Assembly (NCBI RefSeq): GCF_011250555.1
Contig: NZ_JAANMZ010000043.1
Location: 1-39,431 of the forward strand
Direction: 5' to 3'
DNA length: 39,431 nucleotides
Source: Bacillus sp. MM2020_4
GTDB taxonomy: Bacteria > Bacillota > Bacilli > Bacillales > Cytobacillaceae
Shown: positions 32,707 through 39,431 of the stretch, in pieces
How the letters are laid out: each line of letters begins with the position of its first letter
Numbering within the stretch: the stretch's first letter is position 1
The notes under the pieces: generated by a model
What the model was told of the DNA's origin: nothing
The model's input: the letters and a program-made list of their open reading frames with translations, nothing else
Database searches by the model: none
Program-made: the position numbers and the translations under genes

Positions 32707-33708
32707 CTACACTTCTCCAGAAGGTTTGGCCATCGGTGTGTAGGCTGGCAGTGGTGAACCAAAATCAAGGGTACCGTCTGGTTTCCAGTTGATTTTTTGA
32801 ACCCTTAGATTCCGGAGTCTTCCCAGCCGATGGTCTCCCTCAGCCTCCGAAAACGAAAATGCGTGGTAAACAAGCCAGTCCTCCGTTCCATCTGGGGATT
32901 GGGTAAAGCTATTATGGCCAGGGGAAAATACTCGGTTTTTTATACTTTTTGAGAAAACGGGTCCTGGATGCTTTATCCAAGAATCAGGATCAAGAAGGTT
33001 AGCCGTTTCACTTGCTGTAAGCATCCCTAAGCAATAGTCATCAGACCATGTTGCACTTGCAGAAAAAACGAGAAAAAGTTTACCGTTCCGTTTTAGACAT
33101 ATGGGTCCTTCATTTATTGCCATTCCACCTTGTTTCTCCCATTCATCCGTCGGAGCCGAAAGTAATATGTTTTCACCTATTAGTGTCAACGGGTTTTCCA
33201 TTTTTGCGATGTATAATGCTGATCCATACTCAGGAAAATATCCATATCCTGAGTAAAGAAAATATAATACATTCTTATGCTGCAGGACGGTCCCATCTAA
33301 ACCATGATGTTCGGTATTCACCGCACCCCTGAAATGCCACTTGCTCTGCAATGGATTCGGTGAAGGATTTTCAAGGACAAAGATACGCCGAGTTTCATCC
33401 CCACCACCATCATTTGCAGTAAAATAAATGAACCATTTTCCGTTAATATAGTGGATTTCAGGTGCCCAAATATTATGGCTATATGGACCTTCCGCTGGAG
33501 GAGACCATATTATCTTTTTCGCTGCTGTCGAAAACCCTGTTATGGTCGGGCTCCTCCAAATTGCGATATGATCAGACAAAGTAATAGTCAAATAATAGTA
33601 ACCGTCTTCATGTTTATACATGTAAGGATCTGGGCCGCTTTCAAGCAGGGGATTCATAAACATTTCATTTCTTTGACCTGAAATGGTGTTGTGGGTTTGA
33701 GACTCCAA
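32707..33708 (-). CDS. glycoside hydrolase family 43 (arabinofuranosidase/xylosidase-like)
   Basis: This 333-residue enzyme has the five-bladed propeller of GH43, which cleaves arabinose or xylose units from plant oligosaccharides. The three acidic residues are visible: D27 (ESGPDPYMYK, base), D138 (HHGLDGTVL, pKa modulator) and E200 (AINEGPICLK, acid). NIWAPEIHYINGKWFIYFTA is typical. No signal peptide is present, so it acts in the cytosol on imported sugars. I chose a TTG (33708) seven bases after GGAGGG; five more codons are open upstream. It is the last gene of the glycan locus. Exact substrate is unknown, an arabinose-containing glycan being most likely. Confidence 0.88.
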   Translation of the reverse strand: MESQTHNTISGQRNEMFMNPLLESGPDPYMYKHEDGYYYLTITLSDHIAIWRSPTITGFSTAAKKIIWSPPAEGPYSHNIWAPEIHYINGKWFIYFTANDGGGDETRRIFVLENPSPNPLQSKWHFRGAVNTEHHGLDGTVLQHKNVLYFLYSGYGYFPEYGSALYIAKMENPLTLIGENILLSAPTDEWEKQGGMAINEGPICLKRNGKLFLVFSASATWSDDYCLGMLTASETANLLDPDSWIKHPGPVFSKSIKNRVFSPGHNSFTQSPDGTEDWLVYHAFSFSEAEGDHRLGRLRNLRVQKINWKPDGTLDFGSPLPAYTPMAKPSGEV

Positions 33709-33730
33709 TATTTGACCCTCCAAATCAAAC

Positions 33731-33777
33731 CTATAACCAAAAGAAATGAGGGAAGTTTTATTTTCCTTTGGTTATAG
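33731..33777 (-). other. intercistronic hairpin before GH43
   Basis: CTATAACCAAA and TTTGGTTATAG are perfect 11-base inverted arms around a 25-base loop. The hairpin fills the gap between the DUF4064-like stop and the GH43 RBS. No U-tract follows. It could set the relative expression of GH43 or protect the upstream message. Confidence 0.6.
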
Positions 33778-33778
33778 A

Positions 33779-34198
33779 CTATAGATTCTGTAATTGACTG
33801 CTTACTAACTTTGAAATTGATTTATTTTTAGCTAATGCTAAAATTCCTGCCGATAGAAACATCAAAGATCCTAAAAGGTCCATCACAAGATAGGAAGCTA
33901 ACCCTACTAAAAGAAACCAGATAGGTTTCTTCACTTCTGCTTGATCGTCCTTCAATGTTTTCGCTAAGACAAAGTTTACCATTCCGAGAATAACAAATAG
34001 CATCCCAAAGGTAACCGAAAACATATACAAACTGCCAAATATAGATTGTGCAGCCTCCCATTTTGCTAGAGTGTTATACGAAGAATTTAATCCCTCATTT
34101 TTTATATACGATGCATAAACAAAAATAGTAAGGAGACCCGAGACTATTTGCCATATAGAACCGACCATCACTAATCGTCTTTCTAGTTTTCTATTCAC
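33779..34198 (-). CDS. small four-segment membrane protein (DUF4064-like)
   Basis: This 139-residue protein has about four hydrophobic segments (about 10-30, 50-78, 90-112 and 113-128) and resembles DUF4064 membrane proteins, whose function is unknown. It starts with GTG six bases after GGGGGG and follows the MalG-like permease by 30 bases. Its place between ABC permease and GH43 genes suggests co-transcription with the glycan locus, though a direct role in sugar uptake is not shown by sequence. Confidence 0.65.
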   Translation of the reverse strand: MNRKLERRLVMVGSIWQIVSGLLTIFVYASYIKNEGLNSSYNTLAKWEAAQSIFGSLYMFSVTFGMLFVILGMVNFVLAKTLKDDQAEVKKPIWFLLVGLASYLVMDLLGSLMFLSAGILALAKNKSISKLVSSQLQNL

Positions 34199-34228
34199 CA
34201 GTAACCCCCCCAGGCAGAAATTGGTTTA

Positions 34229-35065
34229 TTACCCTTTCACCCCAGATGACAGGGAGAGTGATTCCATAAAGTATTTTTGTGTGAATAAATAAAGGATAAA
34301 TGTTGGAACAATGGCTACCAACGCTCCAGTTAAAGCATGGGCTACATCTAGTGCATACATCCCCTGAAGTAACTGTAATCCTGGTGTAATGGGCATTTTC
34401 TCCACGTCATTAAACACAATGGATGGCCATAGGAAGTCATTCCAAGAGGCTGTAAATGTAAACAATGCGACAACCGTCAATACAGGTCTTATTAGTGGTA
34501 AGATCAACTTAATAAATATTTGAAAATCGGAAGCACCATCCACTCTCGCCGATTCATCAAACTCCTTAGGAATGCCTTGCATAAATTGCCTTATAAGAAA
34601 AATATTAAATACGCCAGCTGCCCCTGGAACAATCGCCGCTAAATAATTATTTACCCAACCTAATGTATCAATAATTTTATAGAGTGGAATAAGATTTACG
34701 ACTGCCGGGAACATCATCGTTGCCATTAAAAAGACAAAGATCGCATCTCTTCCCTTAAATTTCATTCTTGAATATCCATAGCCAGCTAATGAAACTATGA
34801 CTAATACTAATATCGTTTGTGATACTGATATAATAAGCGAGTTCATAAACCATTTGGCGACTGGAGCACTTGTGTTACCAAAAAGGACATCCTGGTAATT
34901 ACCAATAACCCAATTAATCGGTAAAATTGTAAAAGCATTTGTTTGAATATCGGCCTCGCTTTTGAAGGATGTGACCATTGTATAAAGGACAGGGACAATC
35001 CAGATAAACACCATTAATAGTAAAAAGACTAGAGCAACAATTTTTGAAATTCTTTTTTTCGCCAA
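34229..35065 (-). CDS. sugar ABC transporter permease, MalG/AraQ type
   Basis: This 278-residue protein is one of two membrane subunits of a carbohydrate importer (CUT1 family). It has six hydrophobic segments and the EAA loop EFDESARVDGASDFQIFIKLILPLIRP (about 184-210), where the ATPase docks. I chose a TTG (35065) eight bases after AGGGGG; GTG three codons earlier lies inside the RBS. It follows the MalF-type permease by 12 bases. No ATPase gene is present in the window. Confidence 0.93.
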   Translation of the reverse strand: MAKKRISKIVALVFLLLMVFIWIVPVLYTMVTSFKSEADIQTNAFTILPINWVIGNYQDVLFGNTSAPVAKWFMNSLIISVSQTILVLVIVSLAGYGYSRMKFKGRDAIFVFLMATMMFPAVVNLIPLYKIIDTLGWVNNYLAAIVPGAAGVFNIFLIRQFMQGIPKEFDESARVDGASDFQIFIKLILPLIRPVLTVVALFTFTASWNDFLWPSIVFNDVEKMPITPGLQLLQGMYALDVAHALTGALVAIVPTFILYLFTQKYFMESLSLSSGVKG

Positions 35066-35077
35066 GGAAAGCACCCC

Positions 35078-36010
35078 CTAATCACGTTGTCTTAAAAAGA
35101 AGAATTGGATGGCTGAAACAGCCATAATACATAAACCCAGGATTACAGCCATTGCTGCTCCAATACCGGCAATGGAAATTCCAGAACCAAACGCATTCTC
35201 TTGAATGTACATTAATAAAACGGTAGTGGAGCTTGTTGGTCCACCTTTTGTTAACATGAGTGGCTGCCCATATACATTAAATTGCGCGATGGTTGTAATG
35301 ACAACCGTATATAATATTTGAGCTCTTATACTGGGTAACGTGATTCTAAAGAATCTTTGTATACTGTTTGCCCCATCCATAGCGGCAGCTTCATATAAAT
35401 CTTTTGAAATACCGTTAAGAGCAGCCTGATAAATAATCATATTTGCACCGATTGTCCACCAAACAGTAACCGTTACTAAGGTAATCCAAGCGTATGGCTG
35501 GGTAGCAATCCAGTTCGTTTCTACATTAAGATAATGATTAAATGGCCCAAAAGAAACACTATAAAGCATGGAAAAAATAATCATGACCGCCGAAACAGAG
35601 AACAAAGTTGGCATGTAGAATAAGGCTTGAAAAAACTTCATCCCCTTCGGTTTCGTGTTAAGACCTGCAGCTAACAATAAAGGAACTATAATACAGGCAG
35701 GAACCGTAAACAACACAAACTTAAATGTATTTCCCAATCCGGTACGTAGTTGATCGTAAAAGGTAGAGTCCTGATTAACCAATATTTCTTTATAATTAGC
35801 AAATCCTACAAATTCGGGATCTCCTATTAGATCCCAGTTGGTAAATGAAATATAAATACCATATAACGTGGGAAAAAGAAAAAAAATAGCGAATAATATT
35901 AGATGTGGTCCGATGTAAAGATACGGAGATAGATTAAAACGGTTTTTATCCGAATGTTTTTCTATACCTGCAGACATAGTTAATTCCTTGTTCACTCCAG
36001 TATTTATCAT
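35078..36010 (-). CDS. sugar ABC transporter permease, MalF/LacF type
   Basis: This 310-residue protein is the partner membrane subunit of the CUT1 sugar importer. It has a hydrophilic N-terminus, about six membrane segments, and the EAA loop DLYEAAAMDGANSIQRFFRITLPSIRAQ (about 218-245). The ATG lies nine bases after AGGAG; an internal ATG (MSAGIEK) 11 codons on is possible. It follows the binding-protein gene, from which it is separated by a strong hairpin. Confidence 0.93.
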   Translation of the reverse strand: MINTGVNKELTMSAGIEKHSDKNRFNLSPYLYIGPHLILFAIFFLFPTLYGIYISFTNWDLIGDPEFVGFANYKEILVNQDSTFYDQLRTGLGNTFKFVLFTVPACIIVPLLLAAGLNTKPKGMKFFQALFYMPTLFSVSAVMIIFSMLYSVSFGPFNHYLNVETNWIATQPYAWITLVTVTVWWTIGANMIIYQAALNGISKDLYEAAAMDGANSIQRFFRITLPSIRAQILYTVVITTIAQFNVYGQPLMLTKGGPTSSTTVLLMYIQENAFGSGISIAGIGAAMAVILGLCIMAVSAIQFFFLRQRD

Positions 36011-36046
36011 AAATTTAATCTCCTATTCTTACGTTATCGAATAGAG

Positions 36047-36079
36047 AGAGAAATCCTTATACTCAATAAGGATTTCTCT
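36047..36079 (-). other. intercistronic hairpin between binding protein and permease genes
   Basis: AGAGAAATCCTTAT pairs perfectly over 14 bases with ATAAGGATTTCTCT around a five-base loop. No U-tract follows. In ABC importer operons such hairpins commonly stabilise the upstream message so that binding protein exceeds permease; that role is inferred here. Confidence 0.7.
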
Positions 36080-36131
36080 ATAATTCTACTAACACCTAAT
36101 AGTAATAAAGTGAAACTGCTTTCAAGCCATT

Positions 36132-37397
36132 TTACTTTTTATTCGTTCCAATTTTATCATCAACCGCTTTCTGAGCCGCCTTTAGTCCCTTATCAATATC
36201 CAGCTTTCCATATATGGCATCGCCGACCAATTTATCCACTTCTTCGGCTACAAAACCATTGTACTTATAATCAAAGATTTTAAGTGTATTTTGCATATCA
36301 GGATTTTTTATTAAAAATGATTGTGGTAATTCTTGATATTCAGGATTATCTAATGTCGCTAATGCGGCAGGGTTTTGGCCAGCTTTCGCCCATGGAAGTG
36401 AGTTTTCTCTGACATAATCAAGGAAATCCATTATTCCCTTTGTCTTCTCTTCAGATCGATTTTTATCTTTGAACATCACGAATTGATGAGAGGACGTCCA
36501 GTTTACAATTTTATCAGGTGCAATCTGAGGAAAGCTTGTTAACCCCCACTTTAGGTTCTTCGCTTCATTTACACTATTTTGCATCCAAATTCCTTCTGGG
36601 TAAAAGATTGCCTTACCAGACTTGAATAACTGACCTGGGTCTTCTCCATCCTTGTTAGCAATTTTTCCATCCACTAACCCTTTTAATAGTTCTAATGCTT
36701 TCTTTGCTTCTGGCGTATTAAGAGTTGCTGCTTCACCGTCACTAGTTATATCTCCACCAAGTTGATTGTAAATCGATAAAAAGATTGGCCTCGTCCATGT
36801 TATACCAATACCAGTGATTTTATCCTTTTTAGACAATTCTCCAGCTGCCTTTATTTCATCAAAGGTAATCACATTATCATCGAGTGCATGTGGTGCATAT
36901 TTTTCTAGTAAATCCTTATTGTAATACATGACGAAACTGTGTACATCCAATGGGACACTATATCTACTTCCATTAATATCACCAATGTTCCAGCCTGCTG
37001 GTACGTAGTTTTCAGCTTTAATTTCAGGATGGTCTGCCAATTTATCGTCATAAGTGGTTAAAAGGTCGTTCTCAACAAACTGTTTAATTCTCTCAGCATG
37101 GACAATTGTAAGATCAGGGATACCCTTTCCAGAGTTAACAACTGTTGGGATCTTTTTATACATATCATCTGCTTCAATGGATACATTCTTTATCTTGAAT
37201 TTTGGATTTGTCTTGTTATATTCATTAACGATTTGTTTCATATTCTCGCCATCAGGCCCTGTAAACGGATTCCAATATACAATTTCATTTTTAGCTGAAG
37301 AAGAGCCCCCGGATCCTGAACTAGAAGAACTGCATCCCGACAAAGCCATCATAACCACAAAAAGTATTGAGAACATGAATACTGATATTTTTCTCAT
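36132..37397 (-). CDS. sugar ABC transporter solute-binding lipoprotein
   Basis: This 421-residue protein catches sugar outside the membrane for the two permeases. It has a lipoprotein signal with lipobox ALSGC (C22), a serine/glycine-rich spacer (23-35) and an extracellular solute-binding type 1 domain: EIVYWNPFTGPDGENMKQIV, then GIPDLTIVHAERI, YSVPLDVHSFVMYYNKDLLEK, GKAIFYPEGIWMQ. I chose the ATG at MRKISVF because GGGGG lies seven bases upstream; the frame is open 33 codons further but without a signal-peptide start. A promoter lies about 120 bases upstream. The ligand is probably an oligosaccharide of the kind cut by GH43 and GH2. Confidence 0.94.
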   Translation of the reverse strand: MRKISVFMFSILFVVMMALSGCSSSSSGSGGSSSAKNEIVYWNPFTGPDGENMKQIVNEYNKTNPKFKIKNVSIEADDMYKKIPTVVNSGKGIPDLTIVHAERIKQFVENDLLTTYDDKLADHPEIKAENYVPAGWNIGDINGSRYSVPLDVHSFVMYYNKDLLEKYAPHALDDNVITFDEIKAAGELSKKDKITGIGITWTRPIFLSIYNQLGGDITSDGEAATLNTPEAKKALELLKGLVDGKIANKDGEDPGQLFKSGKAIFYPEGIWMQNSVNEAKNLKWGLTSFPQIAPDKIVNWTSSHQFVMFKDKNRSEEKTKGIMDFLDYVRENSLPWAKAGQNPAALATLDNPEYQELPQSFLIKNPDMQNTLKIFDYKYNGFVAEEVDKLVGDAIYGKLDIDKGLKAAQKAVDDKIGTNKK

Positions 37398-37517
37398 TGG
37401 TTTTCCCCCTGATTTTTTATTATTAAACGGATACCCTAACAGCTTGAAGTTGTACCCCCTCCCAATTAAATACAGGTTAATGAATAGCAAGTACACTTTT
37501 AACTAAATAGTTTACTA

Positions 37518-37546
37518 TATAAATCCCCTTGGCCGAACTTTTACAA
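37518..37546 (-). promoter_or_regulatory. promoter of the binding-protein/permease unit
   Basis: On the minus strand TTGTAA and TTTATA are separated by 17 bases, in the 191-base gap between GH2 and the binding-protein gene. Confidence 0.4.
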
Positions 37547-37588
37547 TTTTCAGACACACAGGATTATACCTAATTACCAATCTAGCCA

Positions 37589-39346
37589 TTATTTATTGTT
37601 AATTGCCCTGATTTTGTTTACGTCTACCTTAGCTTCTCGATTTTCCTTTAATAAGCCGTTAACCTCTTGCTGCACATCGGTAATTTGTGTATAGCAAAAT
37701 CCACTAATATATGGAGTATCTTTTATTGCTTGTGTCATGGATTCATAACGGTGTAAGAACTCTTCTTCACTCTTTACCTGATTACCATAGCCCCAGCCTT
37801 TTTCAGAATTGAAGGCAATACCGCCATATTCACTGATAATAATCGGTTGGCCTTTATATTTATAGCCCTGTGCCATCGCGTGTTTAAAGTTATTAAATGC
37901 TATCTCGTTTTGAACTACCTTTTCTTTATTGCTATATCGCTTTAAGAAATCATCACCATATTCTACATAATCGTGCAGGGAGATAATGTCTGAAATGGTA
38001 TGCTCCCATCCATCGTTTACAATAACGGGTCTCATACTATCAATAGCCTTTGTAAGATGATAGATCCCCTCGGTAAACTTTTGTTGCTTTTGGTTTGTAT
38101 AAATGTTTTTCACACCCCAAGATTCATTAAACGGGGTCCATGTAATGATGCATGGGTGATTATACTGTTGTTTAACAACTTCTATCCATTCCACTGTAAA
38201 ATTCTGAACCGCCTCATCTGAAAACTCATAGGTTGCAGCCATTTCAGACCAAACAAGCAGACCTTTCTTATCAGCCCAATAAAGGAAACGCTGATCTTCC
38301 ACTTTCATATGCTTCCTTACCCCGTTAAAGCCCATCTCCATTGTTCGATCAATATCCTCAATGATTGCTTCATCTGAAGGCGGTGTTAAATGCGACTCTT
38401 CCCAATAACCCTGATCTAAAATAAGTTTTTGATAGAGTGGAATATTATTCAATAATACATTCCCATTCTCAATTGAAATCTTTCTCATTCCAAAATAGGA
38501 CTTTACGTTATCCACTACTTCACCATTCTTAAATAATGTAAATTCGACATCATATAAATTAGGAGTTTGTGGACTCCAATGGACAACCCGCCAATGATGA
38601 AATTCACTTGCAATATTCGTCTTGATTGCTTGATATGGACGATTTACCGTTTGCTCAAATGCTTTAATTGACTCTCCATTAAATGAAATAGTTGTTTTCA
38701 AAACTAATGATGGATCAATATTTCCTGCAACTTCATAGGCAAACTCCACTGATTCTGTATCTATATCAGGAGTGATCTTGACCGCTTGAACATGGTTGTC
38801 ATTTAAAAACTCAAGCCAGACTGTTTGCCAAATTCCTGTTGTTTGAACATACCAGCATTCATAACTATCCTTTAACCATCTTTGTTTTCCTCTTGGTTGG
38901 AAGCAACTTTGACTATCTTCTATTTTCACAACCAAATTTAATTCATTTTTCTCATTTACATAATTCGTTATATCAAAAGAGAAAGCGATTTGCCCACCTT
39001 TTCTTTCCCCAACAAAAATGCCGTTCACCCATAGCTTTGTTATATAATCAGCTGCTTGGAAATGAAGGATTACATTCCTTTTTTCATACTCACTAGAAAT
39101 CATTACGCTTTTTTGATACCAGACATTAGAACAAAATGCTTCTTCACCAATTCCACTGGCTTTTGTTTCATATGTAAAAGGAACCATAATCTTTTTATCA
39201 AAATTTGGTTCCTTGAACCACTTTTCCTTTTCACCTTGGTTCTCTCTATCAAACTTAAAATTCCATTCACCATTTAAATTCATCCAGTCTGCCCTTTCGA
39301 ATTGAGGACGCGGATATTCACTTCTCGGAATGTTCTGTTCTGTCAT
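37589..39346 (-). CDS. glycoside hydrolase family 2 (beta-galactosidase/glucuronidase-like)
   Basis: This 585-residue enzyme has the GH2 order: sugar-binding jelly roll (about 12-182; LNGEWNFKFDRE, WYQKSVMI, LHFQAADYITKLWVNG), immunoglobulin-like domain (about 184-290) and TIM barrel (about 295-580). The catalytic pair can be read as E408 (TWTPFNESWG, acid/base) and E506 (IIISEYGG, nucleophile). No signal peptide is present, so it works in the cytosol. The chain ends soon after the barrel, like other short GH2 members. The ATG lies nine bases after GGGAG. It is first of the glycan locus; beta-galactosidase, glucuronidase or arabinosidase activity cannot be told apart. Confidence 0.9.
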   Translation of the reverse strand: MTEQNIPRSEYPRPQFERADWMNLNGEWNFKFDRENQGEKEKWFKEPNFDKKIMVPFTYETKASGIGEEAFCSNVWYQKSVMISSEYEKRNVILHFQAADYITKLWVNGIFVGERKGGQIAFSFDITNYVNEKNELNLVVKIEDSQSCFQPRGKQRWLKDSYECWYVQTTGIWQTVWLEFLNDNHVQAVKITPDIDTESVEFAYEVAGNIDPSLVLKTTISFNGESIKAFEQTVNRPYQAIKTNIASEFHHWRVVHWSPQTPNLYDVEFTLFKNGEVVDNVKSYFGMRKISIENGNVLLNNIPLYQKLILDQGYWEESHLTPPSDEAIIEDIDRTMEMGFNGVRKHMKVEDQRFLYWADKKGLLVWSEMAATYEFSDEAVQNFTVEWIEVVKQQYNHPCIITWTPFNESWGVKNIYTNQKQQKFTEGIYHLTKAIDSMRPVIVNDGWEHTISDIISLHDYVEYGDDFLKRYSNKEKVVQNEIAFNNFKHAMAQGYKYKGQPIIISEYGGIAFNSEKGWGYGNQVKSEEEFLHRYESMTQAIKDTPYISGFCYTQITDVQQEVNGLLKENREAKVDVNKIRAINNK

Positions 39347-39391
39347 TTAATATAACTCCCTTTTATAGCATTTATTAAAAAATTCAGTCAT

Positions 39392-39405
39392 TGAAAGTGC
39401 TTACA
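39392..39405 (-). promoter_or_regulatory. cre-like site upstream of GH2 (CcpA catabolite control)
   Basis: TGAAAGTGCTTACA differs from the strong cre TGAAAGCGCTTACA by one base (C to T in the central CG). It lies 46 bases before the GH2 start, in the promoter region at the window edge. Confidence 0.55.
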
Positions 39406-39431
39406 TTCATATCTTATAGTAAGTTTTATAG

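Noticed and set aside
1..39431. tRNA, rRNA, CRISPR arrays, prophage or conjugative genes.
   Set aside because: No tRNA-like cloverleaf ends, rRNA stretches, spaced 24-40 base direct repeats, integrases or transposases were recognised on reading both strands.

Overview
The window is chromosomal DNA of a low-GC, Gram-positive, aerobic or facultative spore-former type of bacterium, most likely a Bacillaceae member (Bacillus/Neobacillus-like). This rests on strong AGGAGG-type ribosome binding sites, frequent TTG/GTG starts, gatCAB next to a putP/opuE symporter with dgkB nearby (Bacillus subtilis-like synteny), YueI/PncA/PncB homologues, an nasDEF-like nirB-nirD-cobA group, and an aceBA glyoxylate shunt (absent from B. 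subtilis 168 but present in several relatives). I saw no rRNA, tRNA, CRISPR, prophage or insertion sequence.

Layout. 1-3.6 kb: two small membrane genes, a TetR regulator divergent from a 14-TM MFS efflux pump, and a decayed DegV gene. 3.7-5.8 kb: NAD salvage (nicotinamidase and nicotinate phosphoribosyltransferase). 6-7 kb: dgkB lipid kinase. 7.1-10.3 kb: a tightly coupled operon of ECF sigma factor, zinc-binding anti-sigma factor, a threefold-repeat membrane protein, a 31-residue membrane microprotein and a LiaF-like membrane protein. 10.7-14.2 kb: plsY, a thioredoxin-fold protein, a sodium/proline symporter and a glyoxalase-fold protein. 14.2-14.75 kb: a gene-free stretch with three related palindromes and orphan terminators. 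14.75-18 kb: gatCAB amidotransferase. 18-20.5 kb: lysozyme-like protein, VanZ-like protein, OsmC peroxiredoxin, YueI. 20.8-23.7 kb: aceB-aceA. 24.4-30.1 kb: NADH nitrite reductase nirBD plus sirohaem synthesis (cobA-hemD fusion, sirB, sirC). 30.3-32.6 kb: two membrane proteins divergent from a lipoprotein with two HIHP motifs. 32.7-39.4 kb: a glycan utilisation locus (GH43, small membrane protein, two ABC permeases, solute-binding lipoprotein, GH2).

How the genes work together. The nitrite block is self-contained: cobA-hemD, sirB and sirC make the sirohaem that NirB needs, and two TGTGA-N6-TCACA boxes before nirB, one centred 41.5 bp from an inferred start, suggest Fnr-type oxygen control. 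The glycan locus has importer membrane and binding subunits but no ATPase, as in systems served by a shared MsmX-type ATPase; a near-consensus cre lies before GH2. The sigma-factor operon appears to be an envelope-stress module with membrane outputs of unknown function and is the best candidate here for an undescribed system. The window also carries several families of short repeats: GGTGCCTGACACC (four copies, two inside the anti-sigma gene, one acting as a terminator stem), 21-bp-period repeats, a 52-bp tandem repeat and a GC-rich element after gatB.
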